DNA of 64,000 bases, taken from the NCBI RefSeq assembly GCF_018614575.1, contig NZ_JAGGOJ010000003.1:620001-684000 (forward strand), read 5' to 3'. Under the pieces are notes generated by a model. The model was not told the origin of the DNA. It made no database searches and saw nothing but the letters and a program-made list of their open reading frames with translations. Position numbers and translations under genes: made by a program. The stretch comes from Streptomyces sp. ISL-10. Lineage in GTDB: Bacteria > Actinomycetota > Actinomycetes > Streptomycetales > Streptomycetaceae. Shown in pieces: positions 58,402 through 64,000 of this stretch; position 1 is the first letter of the stretch, and each line of letters opens with the position of its first letter.

Positions 58402-59505
58402 ATGACGTCCAAGGGGAAGACGAGACGAATGGTGTCGGTGGGGCTGTGCGCGGCTGCGGTTTCCGCAGCGCTCGCCGTACCGGCGCAGGCGGCCCGCCCG
58501 GCCGCTGAGGCGGACACGCGCGCGGCCGCGACGCTGCCCGCCTGGAAACTGAAGGACACCGGGACCGCTGTTCGCTTCCGCGGCCTCGCGCCCGTCAGCC
58601 GCACGGTGGCGTGGGTGGCGGGCTCCAAGGGGACGGTGCTGCGCACCGGTGACGGCGGCCGTGAGTGGGTGGACGTCTCGCCGCCGGGAGCGGGGGAGCT
58701 GGAGTTCCGGGACATCGAGGCGTTCGACGCCCACCGGGCCGTGGCGCTCGCCATCGGCGAGGGCGAGGCGTCACGGGTCCTGCGCACCGACGACGGCGGG
58801 GCGACCTGGACCGAGTCGTTCCGCAACACCGATCCCCGGGCCTTCTACGACTGCCTCACCTTCTTCGACAGCCGGCACGGCCTCGCCATGAGTGATCCGG
58901 TCGACGGCAGGTACCGGATCCTGTCGACGGGTGACGGCGGCCGGTCGTGGAAGGTGCTGCCGAACGACGGCATGCCGGCCGCCCTCCCGGGCGAGGCCGG
59001 ATTCGCCGCGAGCGGCCAGTGCCTGGTCAGCTCGGGCCCGAAGGACGTCTGGCTGGCCACCGGGGGAGGGGCAACGGCCCGCGTCCTGCACTCCGCCGAC
59101 CGCGGACTCAACTGGAGCGTCGCGGAGTCGACCGTTCCGGCCGGGGACCCGGCGCGCGGAGTCTTCGCCCTCGCCTTCCGCGACCGCGCCCACGGCATCG
59201 CCGTGGGCGGCGACTACCGCTCCGGCGAGGCATCGCCCCGGGCCGCGGCCGTCACGGGCGACGGCGGGCGCACCTGGCGCCAGACGACGACACCGCCGCC
59301 CGCCTACCGCTCGGGTGTCGCCTGGCTGCCTCACCTGAAGTCCGCCGCGCTCGCCGTGGGCCCAACGGGCACGGACCTGACGGTCGACGGCGGCCGTACG
59401 TGGCGAACTGTGGACACCGGATCGTTCGACACGGTCGACTGCACACCGGACTTCGGGTGCTGGGCGTCGGGCGAGAAGGGCCGGGTCGCGCGCCTGGAGT
59501 TCTGA
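58402..59505 (+). CDS. Secreted YCF48/BNR-repeat beta-propeller protein
   Basis: A 367-residue exported protein with a signal peptide (SVGLCAAAVSAALAVPAQAA). It contains four or five BNR/Asp-box-type repeats with the GDGGRxW pattern (RTGDGGREWVDVS, RTDDGGATWTESF, STGDGGRSWKVLP, GDGGRTWRQTT, DGGRTWRTVDT). Such propellers are common in secreted Streptomyces proteins annotated as oxidoreductases or WD40/YVTN-like proteins. Function is unknown. ATG 58402 directly precedes the signal peptide. It is convergent with the YciI gene, with a 10-bp gap. Confidence 0.85.
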   Translation: MTSKGKTRRMVSVGLCAAAVSAALAVPAQAARPAAEADTRAAATLPAWKLKDTGTAVRFRGLAPVSRTVAWVAGSKGTVLRTGDGGREWVDVSPPGAGELEFRDIEAFDAHRAVALAIGEGEASRVLRTDDGGATWTESFRNTDPRAFYDCLTFFDSRHGLAMSDPVDGRYRILSTGDGGRSWKVLPNDGMPAALPGEAGFAASGQCLVSSGPKDVWLATGGGATARVLHSADRGLNWSVAESTVPAGDPARGVFALAFRDRAHGIAVGGDYRSGEASPRAAAVTGDGGRTWRQTTTPPPAYRSGVAWLPHLKSAALAVGPTGTDLTVDGGRTWRTVDTGSFDTVDCTPDFGCWASGEKGRVARLEF

Positions 59506-59515
59506 CCGGACGGAG

Positions 59516-59815
59516 CTAGGACGGCAACTTCTGCCGGTACGCGGCGAGTTCGGGCGCGGTCTTCGTCGCGATGAACTCCGTGATCCGGTACGTGCACACC
59601 TCGCCGACGACGAAGGGGTCGGCCGCCGCGATCTGCTCGATCCGCGCGCGGTCGTCCCCCACGGCCAGGATCACGCCGCCGTCGCGCGGGTTCTTGCGGC
59701 CGGAGGCGAGGACCACGCCCTCCTCGTACAGCGCGTCGAGCCACTCGACGTGTGCGGCGAGGAGCTCTTCGACGCGGTCGACGGGAGCGGTATAGGTCAA
59801 TTCCATGACGAACAT
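59516..59815 (-). CDS. YciI-like family protein
   Basis: A 99-residue YciI-fold protein: AAHVEWLDALYEEGVVLASG carries the conserved His, and GVILAVGDDRARIEQIAAAD and YRITEF follow. YciI proteins resemble a ferredoxin-like fold and are thought to bind small metabolites; the family's role is unknown. ATG 59815 is the upstream of two close starts (MFVMEL). It is monocistronic. Confidence 0.9.
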   Translation of the reverse strand: MFVMELTYTAPVDRVEELLAAHVEWLDALYEEGVVLASGRKNPRDGGVILAVGDDRARIEQIAAADPFVVGEVCTYRITEFIATKTAPELAAYRQKLPS

Positions 59816-60030
59816 GATCGCCAGATTACCGCCCGGGGTCCGCCGGAGCCGGGGCCGTGGCGTATACCGTCCGTGCCCGGGAAGGACCGCCTCGGGACGG
59901 GCGGGCCCAGTGCTGTGACCGGACGGGTTCACCGGCTCGCGATGCTCGAAATGGCGCTTCCCTGGCCCGCTGGACGAGCGATCGCGTACGACCGTACCGC
60001 TGCGCCCGTCGCCATACGTGGCCCGGGTGT

Positions 60031-60059
60031 CCGATCGCCGCCGACTCGGCGGCGATCGG
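60031..60059. other. Near-perfect 29-nt hairpin in a divergent intergenic gap
   Basis: CCGATCGCCGCCGA (60031-60044) pairs perfectly with TCGGCGGCGATCGG (60046-60059) around one base, with a further GTC/GAC pair set off by one unpaired C. It lies in a 454-bp gap between divergent genes (YciI and endonuclease V), where no terminator is expected. The rest of 59816-60269 shows no convincing gene. Confidence 0.75.
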
Positions 60060-60269
60060 GACCGCCCGCACATGGGATGACCACGGCTACGCCGGCTCGT
60101 CCAGCTGACCGAGATCGGTCCGCGCAGGGCTGCCACAGGGACGAGCAGTCCTCGTGGGCCTGTCCGCCAAGCACCTCCAGCGGTCTGCACAGACGTCACC
60201 GACCATCCATCCGCCCCGACTGCCGGCCACGGCGGACCTACGCGGTCACCGCACTAGGCTGGGCCCACC

Positions 60270-60965
60270 ATGAAGATCGTCGAAGTGCCCGCCGACTGGC
60301 CCGCGAACGAAGAGGCCGCCCTGGCCGTCCAGGACGAACTGCGCAAGCGCGTCGTCCTGGACGAGCCCGGGCCACCGCCCGGCCACGGGTCGGTGACCGG
60401 TGTCGACGTGGCGTACGACGACGAGCGTGACATCGTCGCCGCGGCGGCCGTCGTGCTCGACGCCGCGACCCTGGAGGTCGTGGCGCAGTCCACGGCGATC
60501 GGCCGCGTCTCCTTCCCGTACGTCCCCGGCCTGCTCGCCTTCCGGGAGATGCCGACGGTCCTGGCCGCGCTGGAGTCCCTGCCCGTGCCGCCCGGCCTGG
60601 TGGTCTGCGACGGCTATGGACGCGCACACCCACGGCGCTTCGGACTCGCGAGCCACCTCGGGGTGGTGACGGGACTGCCGGCGATCGGGGTCGCGAAGAA
60701 CCCGTTCGTCTTCACGCACGGCGAACTGGGCGATCGGCGCGGAGACTTCGCGCCGCTGCGCGCCGACGACGGCGAGGAGGTCGGCCGGGCGCTGCGCACC
60801 CGGTCGGGTGTGAAGCCGGTCTACGTCTCGGCGGGCCACCGGGTGACGCTGGACACGGCGTGCGCACATGTACTGCACCTGGCGCCGCGCTTCCGCATCC
60901 CGGAGACGACGCGCCACGCGGACGCGCTGTGCCGGAGGGCGCTGCTGGAGGCGACGGGGTCGTGA
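60270..60965 (+). CDS. nfi: Endonuclease V
   Basis: A 231-residue endonuclease V, the enzyme that nicks DNA 3' of deaminated adenine (inosine). The family motifs are VTGVDVAYDDERDIVAAAAV (with the catalytic Asp), YVPGLLAFREMPTVLAALE, VVCDGYGRAHPRRFGLASHL and GVAKNPF; the C-terminal aspartates lie in TRSGVKPVYVSAGHRVTLDT. ATG 60270 is the natural start. It is divergent from the YciI gene and monocistronic. Confidence 0.93.
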   Translation: MKIVEVPADWPANEEAALAVQDELRKRVVLDEPGPPPGHGSVTGVDVAYDDERDIVAAAAVVLDAATLEVVAQSTAIGRVSFPYVPGLLAFREMPTVLAALESLPVPPGLVVCDGYGRAHPRRFGLASHLGVVTGLPAIGVAKNPFVFTHGELGDRRGDFAPLRADDGEEVGRALRTRSGVKPVYVSAGHRVTLDTACAHVLHLAPRFRIPETTRHADALCRRALLEATGS

Positions 60966-61082
60966 CGTCCGCGGCGGGCGCTTCCCCCTACCCGCCCTCC
61001 GCCTAGGACCTGGCGGCGGTGGGAGGTACCCCCCCTCCCGAAGCCGGGGCTCAGGGACGAACGACACAGACGCTGCTCTGCG

Positions 61083-61230
61083 AACGGCACGTGGGACAAG
61101 ATCCTGCGGGCCGTCCGAGCCGACGCCGATGCGGCAGGCCGCATCGACTGGTCCATGGCGCGCGTGGATTCCACCTCCTGTCGCGCCCACCAACACGCCG
61201 CCCGAGCGCGCAAGAAACCGCCGCGAGTGC
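61083..61230 (+). mobile_element. IS5-family transposase remnant
   Basis: The frame from 61083 reads NGTWDKILRAVRADADAAGR followed by IDWSMARVDSTSCRAHQHAA and RARKKPPR. This is the standard pattern around the first catalytic aspartate of IS5-group transposases (DGTWExxLxxVQADADAAG, then VDxTxxRAHQHAAGAR). The N-terminal part and everything after the basic stretch are missing, and no terminal inverted repeats were found, so the element is dead. Confidence 0.75.
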
Positions 61231-61483
61231 CGGGAAGAGACAGCTTGACCCGCCCAGGGGTGTCGGGTGTGGCTCTACGTCTTCTGCCGCTGACGGCTTG
61301 CGTGGATTGGCCGCCCGACACCCCACGACGACCTGGCTGCCCACGAGCAATTGCGAACTGATCGCTCCGTAGGGAATCGCCCGGCGTGGCCGTCTGTGGG
61401 AGGTACGGCAGCACACCGACCGGAGAACAAGTGGCCGCGATCCGGCTCTGGCTTCGTCCGTGATCCGCCGGACAGGACCTGGC

Positions 61484-61585
61484 GGTGAGGCGCTCGAAAA
61501 CCGGTGGAACAGCGCAGCTGTGCGCCATTACCGTGCTGCCGAACCAAGTCGTCTGGTCAAGGACGTGCCGTTGTACACCCTGTGA
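61484..61585 (+). pseudogene. C-terminal fragment of an unidentified gene
   Basis: The frame 61484-61585 reads GEALENRWNSAAVRHYRAAE and PSRLVKDVPLYTL then a stop. It looks like a genuine protein end, but frames upstream contain stops. I do not recognise the family. It may be cargo or target DNA disrupted by the transposon now represented by the remnant just upstream. Confidence 0.35.
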
Positions 61586-61674
61586 GACCTCCCGAGTGCT
61601 GATTCGTCGCGCGTCGCGCATGTGCGCCGCGCTTCTTTTTGCTGCGGACTTCTCACTGAAACCGGTGTACTTCT

Positions 61675-62223
61675 GTGCTCAAAAACTGGGTGGTCGTGCC
61701 CACCTGCCTGCCGCTCGTTCTCCGTCGTTGCCACGCGTGCGCGTCCGAGCGCTTCCGGGCAAGCGGTAAATTTCGCGTCAACGCAAACCACAAGCTCATC
61801 GACGCCTGGCTCCTCGCGCTCTGTACCGCTTGCGGGGAAACTGCAAAGCTCACGGTCCTGGAGCGGATGAATGTGCGCTCCGTACGACCTGAGCTGCTGG
61901 ACCGGCTGCATGACAACGACCCTGGCCTGACAGCTGAGCTGCTCCAGGATCCGGTCGTGCGGCGCCGTAATCGCATCGCCCTCGACTGGGACAACGCCTG
62001 GCATCTCGACACCGGCGGGTCGGATCACCTGGACCGCGAGGTGATCGACGTCTCGGTCCGCTTTGCGGCGCGGATTCCTGTCCGGCCGGTGCGACTGATC
62101 GCTGAAGGCTGTGGCCTTTCGCGGGCCGAGGTCGAAAGACTGATCACGGAGGGGAAACTCGTTTCGGCCGTCCGCCTGAGCGGCAAGCTCTCCGGCGACT
62201 TCACCTTCATGCTCAAGCGCTGA
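61675..62223 (+). CDS. DUF1062 domain protein
   Basis: A 182-residue DUF1062 protein. It has a zinc-ribbon-like arrangement of cysteines (PTCLPLVLRRCHAC near residue 9-22 and LCTACGETAKLTVLERM near 50) and the family motif FRASGKFRVNANHKLIDAWL; an RsuA/S4-like end (GLSRAEVERLITEGKLVSAV) suggests RNA binding. Function is unknown. The start is the GTG at 61675, as the conserved region begins at once. It is followed by a nested hairpin. Confidence 0.88.
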   Translation: MLKNWVVVPTCLPLVLRRCHACASERFRASGKFRVNANHKLIDAWLLALCTACGETAKLTVLERMNVRSVRPELLDRLHDNDPGLTAELLQDPVVRRRNRIALDWDNAWHLDTGGSDHLDREVIDVSVRFAARIPVRPVRLIAEGCGLSRAEVERLITEGKLVSAVRLSGKLSGDFTFMLKR

Positions 62224-62232
62224 GCCCACACC

Positions 62233-62281
62233 GGGACCAGGGGTCGCCCGGCAAGGTCTGCCGGAAACGGCCCCTGGTCCC
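62233..62281. terminator. Nested double-hairpin terminator after the DUF1062 gene
   Basis: An 11-bp outer stem GGGACCAGGGG (62233-62243) with CCCCTGGTCCC (62271-62281) encloses an inner 6-bp stem CCGGCA (62248-62253) with TGCCGG (62259-62264). It lies 10 bp after the stop and serves the convergent genes. Confidence 0.8.
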
Positions 62282-62364
62282 AGAACCCCGTACCGCCCTT
62301 CGGACGCGTCCTCAACCTCCCTGTGGGCTTCGCCCGGAGCCCACAGGGGCTGACACAGTGAGCC

Positions 62365-62450
62365 GCGCCGGTGATTGAGGCGCGCCGGTGATTGAGCAGC
62401 GCCGGTGATTGAGGCGCGGGGCCCGGGGGCAGAGCCCCCGAGCCCCGCGC
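62365..62450. repeat. Triplicated GCGCCGGTGATTGAG element followed by a hairpin
   Basis: GCGCCGGTGATTGAG occurs at 62365-62379, 62382-62396 and 62399-62413 with a 17-bp period. Directly after comes a strong hairpin: outer GCGCGGGGC (62414-62422) with GCCCCGCGC (62442-62450) and inner GGGGGC/GCCCCC. This combination resembles intergenic repeat elements seen after genes in many Streptomyces genomes. It lies 17 bp before the stop of the reductase gene, so it probably also terminates that transcript. Confidence 0.75.
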
Positions 62451-62466
62451 AGCGGCCACCACGCGC

Positions 62467-63669
62467 CTACCGCGTCGCGGCCACGCGGAAGACGATCCCC
62501 GCCGAGTCCAGGCGTGACACCAGCGCACCCCCCATCGCCACCGCCGTCGTCAACTGGCCGCCCCCGACGCCCGGCAGATCGTCGAACGCCAGGCACAGCG
62601 CCGATTCCGACAGCATCTTCGCCGTCTCGTCGTACCCGGGGTCGCCGCCCGACACCTCAGTGAACACCCGGCGGCCACCGCCCTCGCCCACGAAGCGGAT
62701 CGAGAACCAGCTCTTCGCACGGCGGTGCGCGCTCGGGCCGTCCCCCGGTGCGTAACGGTTCATCAGCCAACGGCGGGCCGACGGGATCTGGGCGAGGGCG
62801 AACCCGGTGGCGATGGCCGCCGGGCCGCCGAGTGCCATCGGCAGGGACCGGACCGCCGCATAGTGGCGGTAGCGGAAGTCGGGGCCGTAGCGCTCCAGCG
62901 CGCGGGCCGAACGCGCCACGATCTGCCCGTCGATCGTCGGCAGCGGCAGCGCCCACGCGCCCGTCTCCCGGCTGAAGCGCGGCGTGCCGAGCGGTGCGCG
63001 GGCGCGCCGCCCGACGAGTCTCGGCTCGTGCAGCCGGCGCTCGTGCGCGGCGCGCAGCGTTTCGCGGCCGCGCGCCATCGCCGTGAGCGCCGAGGCCATG
63101 GTGCCGCCGGAGAACATGGCGTTGGAGCGGACGAACCCGTCGACGCTCAGCGGCACCCCCTCGGGCAGCTGTCGCACGGTGAACCAGACACCCAGATCGT
63201 GCGGGACCGAGTCGAATCCGCACGCGTGGACGAGGCGCGCGCCGGTCTCACGGGCGCGCGCGTCATGGCGTACGAACATCGCGTCCACGAATTCCGGCTC
63301 GCCCGTCAGGTCCGCGTAGTCCGTCCCTGCCTCGGCGCACGCGGCCACCAGGGCCTCGCCGTACATGACGTAGGGCCCCACCGTCGTCGCGACGACCCGT
63401 GCCGACTCGGCGAGTTCCCGCAGGGCGCGCGGATCGTCCGCGTCAGCCTCGATCAGGGGCAGGTCCGCGCACGAAGGAGCGATCACCGCGAGGCGTTCGC
63501 GGAGCCGTTCCAGCTTGGGCCGACTGCGGCCGGCGATCGCCCACCGGCAGTCGTCCGGCGCGTGCCGCGCCAGATACTCGGCGGTGAGCTGCCCGACGAA
63601 CCCGGTGGCCCCGAAGAGCACGATGTCGTACGGGCGCTGCGCGCGGCCGGTCCCGTTCTGGCTGTCCAA
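62467..63669 (-). CDS. Saccharopine-dehydrogenase-like (trans-acting enoyl reductase type) protein
   Basis: A 400-residue NAD(P)-binding protein. The Rossmann motif is IVLFGATGFVGQLTAEYLAR near residue 16, GRSRPKLERLRERL and VVATTVGPYVMYGEALVAAC follow, and CGFDSVPHDLGVWF is typical of saccharopine-dehydrogenase-like and mycobacterial trans-acting enoyl reductase proteins. In actinomycetes such proteins reduce lipid or isoprenoid intermediates; the substrate here is unknown. The start is a TTG at 63669 preceded by GGAGGAG, a strong site. It is divergent from the CaiB-type gene. Confidence 0.85.
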   Translation of the reverse strand: MDSQNGTGRAQRPYDIVLFGATGFVGQLTAEYLARHAPDDCRWAIAGRSRPKLERLRERLAVIAPSCADLPLIEADADDPRALRELAESARVVATTVGPYVMYGEALVAACAEAGTDYADLTGEPEFVDAMFVRHDARARETGARLVHACGFDSVPHDLGVWFTVRQLPEGVPLSVDGFVRSNAMFSGGTMASALTAMARGRETLRAAHERRLHEPRLVGRRARAPLGTPRFSRETGAWALPLPTIDGQIVARSARALERYGPDFRYRHYAAVRSLPMALGGPAAIATGFALAQIPSARRWLMNRYAPGDGPSAHRRAKSWFSIRFVGEGGGRRVFTEVSGGDPGYDETAKMLSESALCLAFDDLPGVGGGQLTTAVAMGGALVSRLDSAGIVFRVAATR

Positions 63670-63843
63670 TGGCTCCTCCGCCGGTCGGGGCTGTACGGCG
63701 GATCAGGGCACGGGGCCAGAACGCCGATGTCGGTGGCTGAGGCTAGCGCGCCGCGCGGCCTCGCAGAAGAAGCGTTTCCCATCGGTAACCTGGCACTCCG
63801 CAACTTCTAAGCGCTTGCTCTGCCGAAGCCCTTGTGCGGAGTG

Positions 63844-63894
63844 GAACGCGTTCTTACCATCACTGGTGTTACATCAGTTGTGTCACGGTGCTGG
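63844..63894. promoter_or_regulatory. Operator-like palindromes before the CaiB/BaiF gene
   Basis: A perfect 10-bp palindrome GAACGCGTTC (63844-63853) is followed by TTACCATCACTGGTGTTAC and TTGTGTCACGG, a less G+C-rich region with ACCA/TGGT dyads. It is 50-60 bp before the CoA-transferase start and in the shared gap with the divergent reductase, so it may regulate either gene. Confidence 0.4.
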
Positions 63895-63901
63895 GGGCTG
63901 G

Positions 63902-64000
63902 ATGGCAGCGTCAATGAACGGCCCGCTGGCCGGGGTGCGTGTGGTGGAGCTGGCGGGCATCGGGCCCGGCCCGTTCGCCGCCATGCTCCTGGCCGACCTC
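63902..64000 (+). CDS. CaiB/BaiF family CoA-transferase or alpha-methylacyl-CoA racemase (partial)
   Basis: Only the first 33 codons are in the window: after a short polar N-terminus, LAGVRVVELAGIGPGPFAAM and LLADL are the family's strictly conserved N-terminus (GVRVVELAGIGPGPFAAMLLADL type), found in alpha-methylacyl-CoA racemases. ATG 63902 follows GGGGGCTGG; a second ATG lies at 63914. The rest of the gene continues outside. Confidence 0.9.
   Translation, partial: MAASMNGPLAGVRVVELAGIGPGPFAAMLLADL

Larger units (their letters stand above)
60966..61674. other. Intergenic region with degraded mobile-element and gene fragments
   Basis: The 709 bp between endonuclease V and the DUF1062 gene have no intact gene. 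Visible are a poly-C hairpin near 61022-61040 (GGGAGG paired with CCTCCC), an IS5-like transposase fragment at 61083-61230, and a separate C-terminal protein fragment at 61484-61585. Base composition shifts toward A/T from 61590 on. Confidence 0.65.

Noticed and set aside
59816..60269. Possible small gene in the YciI-endonuclease V gap
   Set aside because: Open frames are short and unlike Streptomyces proteins; the strong hairpin suggests non-coding DNA.
62365..62413. GCGCCGGTGATTGAG copies considered as a CRISPR or origin iterons
   Set aside because: Only three copies with 2-bp gaps next to a terminator hairpin; no cas, rep or dnaA genes nearby.

Overview
The window is high-G+C actinobacterial DNA, almost certainly from a Streptomyces chromosome. 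The evidence is the dense third-position G/C coding, frequent GTG and TTG starts, ATGA/GTGA-type stop-start overlaps, and families typical of the genus: a conservon (cvn) signalling operon, DUF397 with a partner XRE regulator, a WhiB protein, an SsgA-like protein, a two-domain small laccase and many Tat signals. No rRNA, tRNA, CRISPR array or intact insertion sequence was seen. Almost every gene is a recognisable chromosomal family; the accessory character lies in a few decayed patches.

Layout. 1-2.2 kb: end of a cvn operon followed by a decayed gene. 2.2-10.3 kb: SGNH hydrolase, SAM methyltransferase, a LysR regulator with a cysteine dioxygenase, a large LuxR/ATPase regulator and an RsbW-like ATPase with an acidic tail. 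10.6-14.9 kb: xylose locus, xylB and xylA divergent, plus a ROK repressor. 15.2-19.1 kb: a four-gene operon (XRE regulator, HExxH protein, seven-helix-type membrane protein, FAD oxidoreductase) facing an MmyB-type sensor protein without an HTH. 20.5-23.0 kb: whiJ-like cluster (RsbW-like ATPase, Trp-rich partner, XRE, DUF397). 23.0-27.6 kb: M64 peptidase, a frameshifted anmK and a polytopic glycosyltransferase-like protein. 27.7-33.7 kb: molybdopterin oxidoreductase with a membrane partner, and an epimerase-glycosyltransferase-DUF2064-methyltransferase operon, separated by a scarred stretch holding a chimeric XRE gene and gene remnants.

33.8-40.6 kb: GH4 glycosidase, an MFS plus ATP-grasp pair, a Tat-exported FAD oxidoreductase and a YchJ protein. 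40.8-44.9 kb: acyl-CoA synthetase and divergently placed LigD-type ligase and polymerase proteins for end joining. 45.0-50.6 kb: two large secreted proteins (cupredoxin/DUF1080 and ThuA/sugar-dehydrogenase-like) and a small laccase, together suggesting extracellular carbohydrate and copper redox work. 50.9-59.8 kb: VOC protein, WhiB, a zinc-ribbon SDR, acyl-ACP desaturase with a clear tandem operator, ABC-F protein with a possible attenuator leader, PEP-mutase-family protein, SsgA-like protein, a BNR/YCF48-like secreted protein and a YciI protein. 60.2-64 kb: endonuclease V, IS remnants, DUF1062, a saccharopine-dehydrogenase-like reductase and the start of a CaiB/BaiF CoA-transferase.

The most unusual items are the four-gene HTH/zincin/membrane/FAD operon, the scarred junction at 29.4-30.7 kb where an XRE gene has taken its start from antisense remnant DNA, the multiply frameshifted but full-length anmK, the two-gene MFS/ATP-grasp cassette, the tandem 15-bp operator of the desaturase, the ABC-F leader, and a 29-nt near-perfect hairpin lying between two divergent genes.
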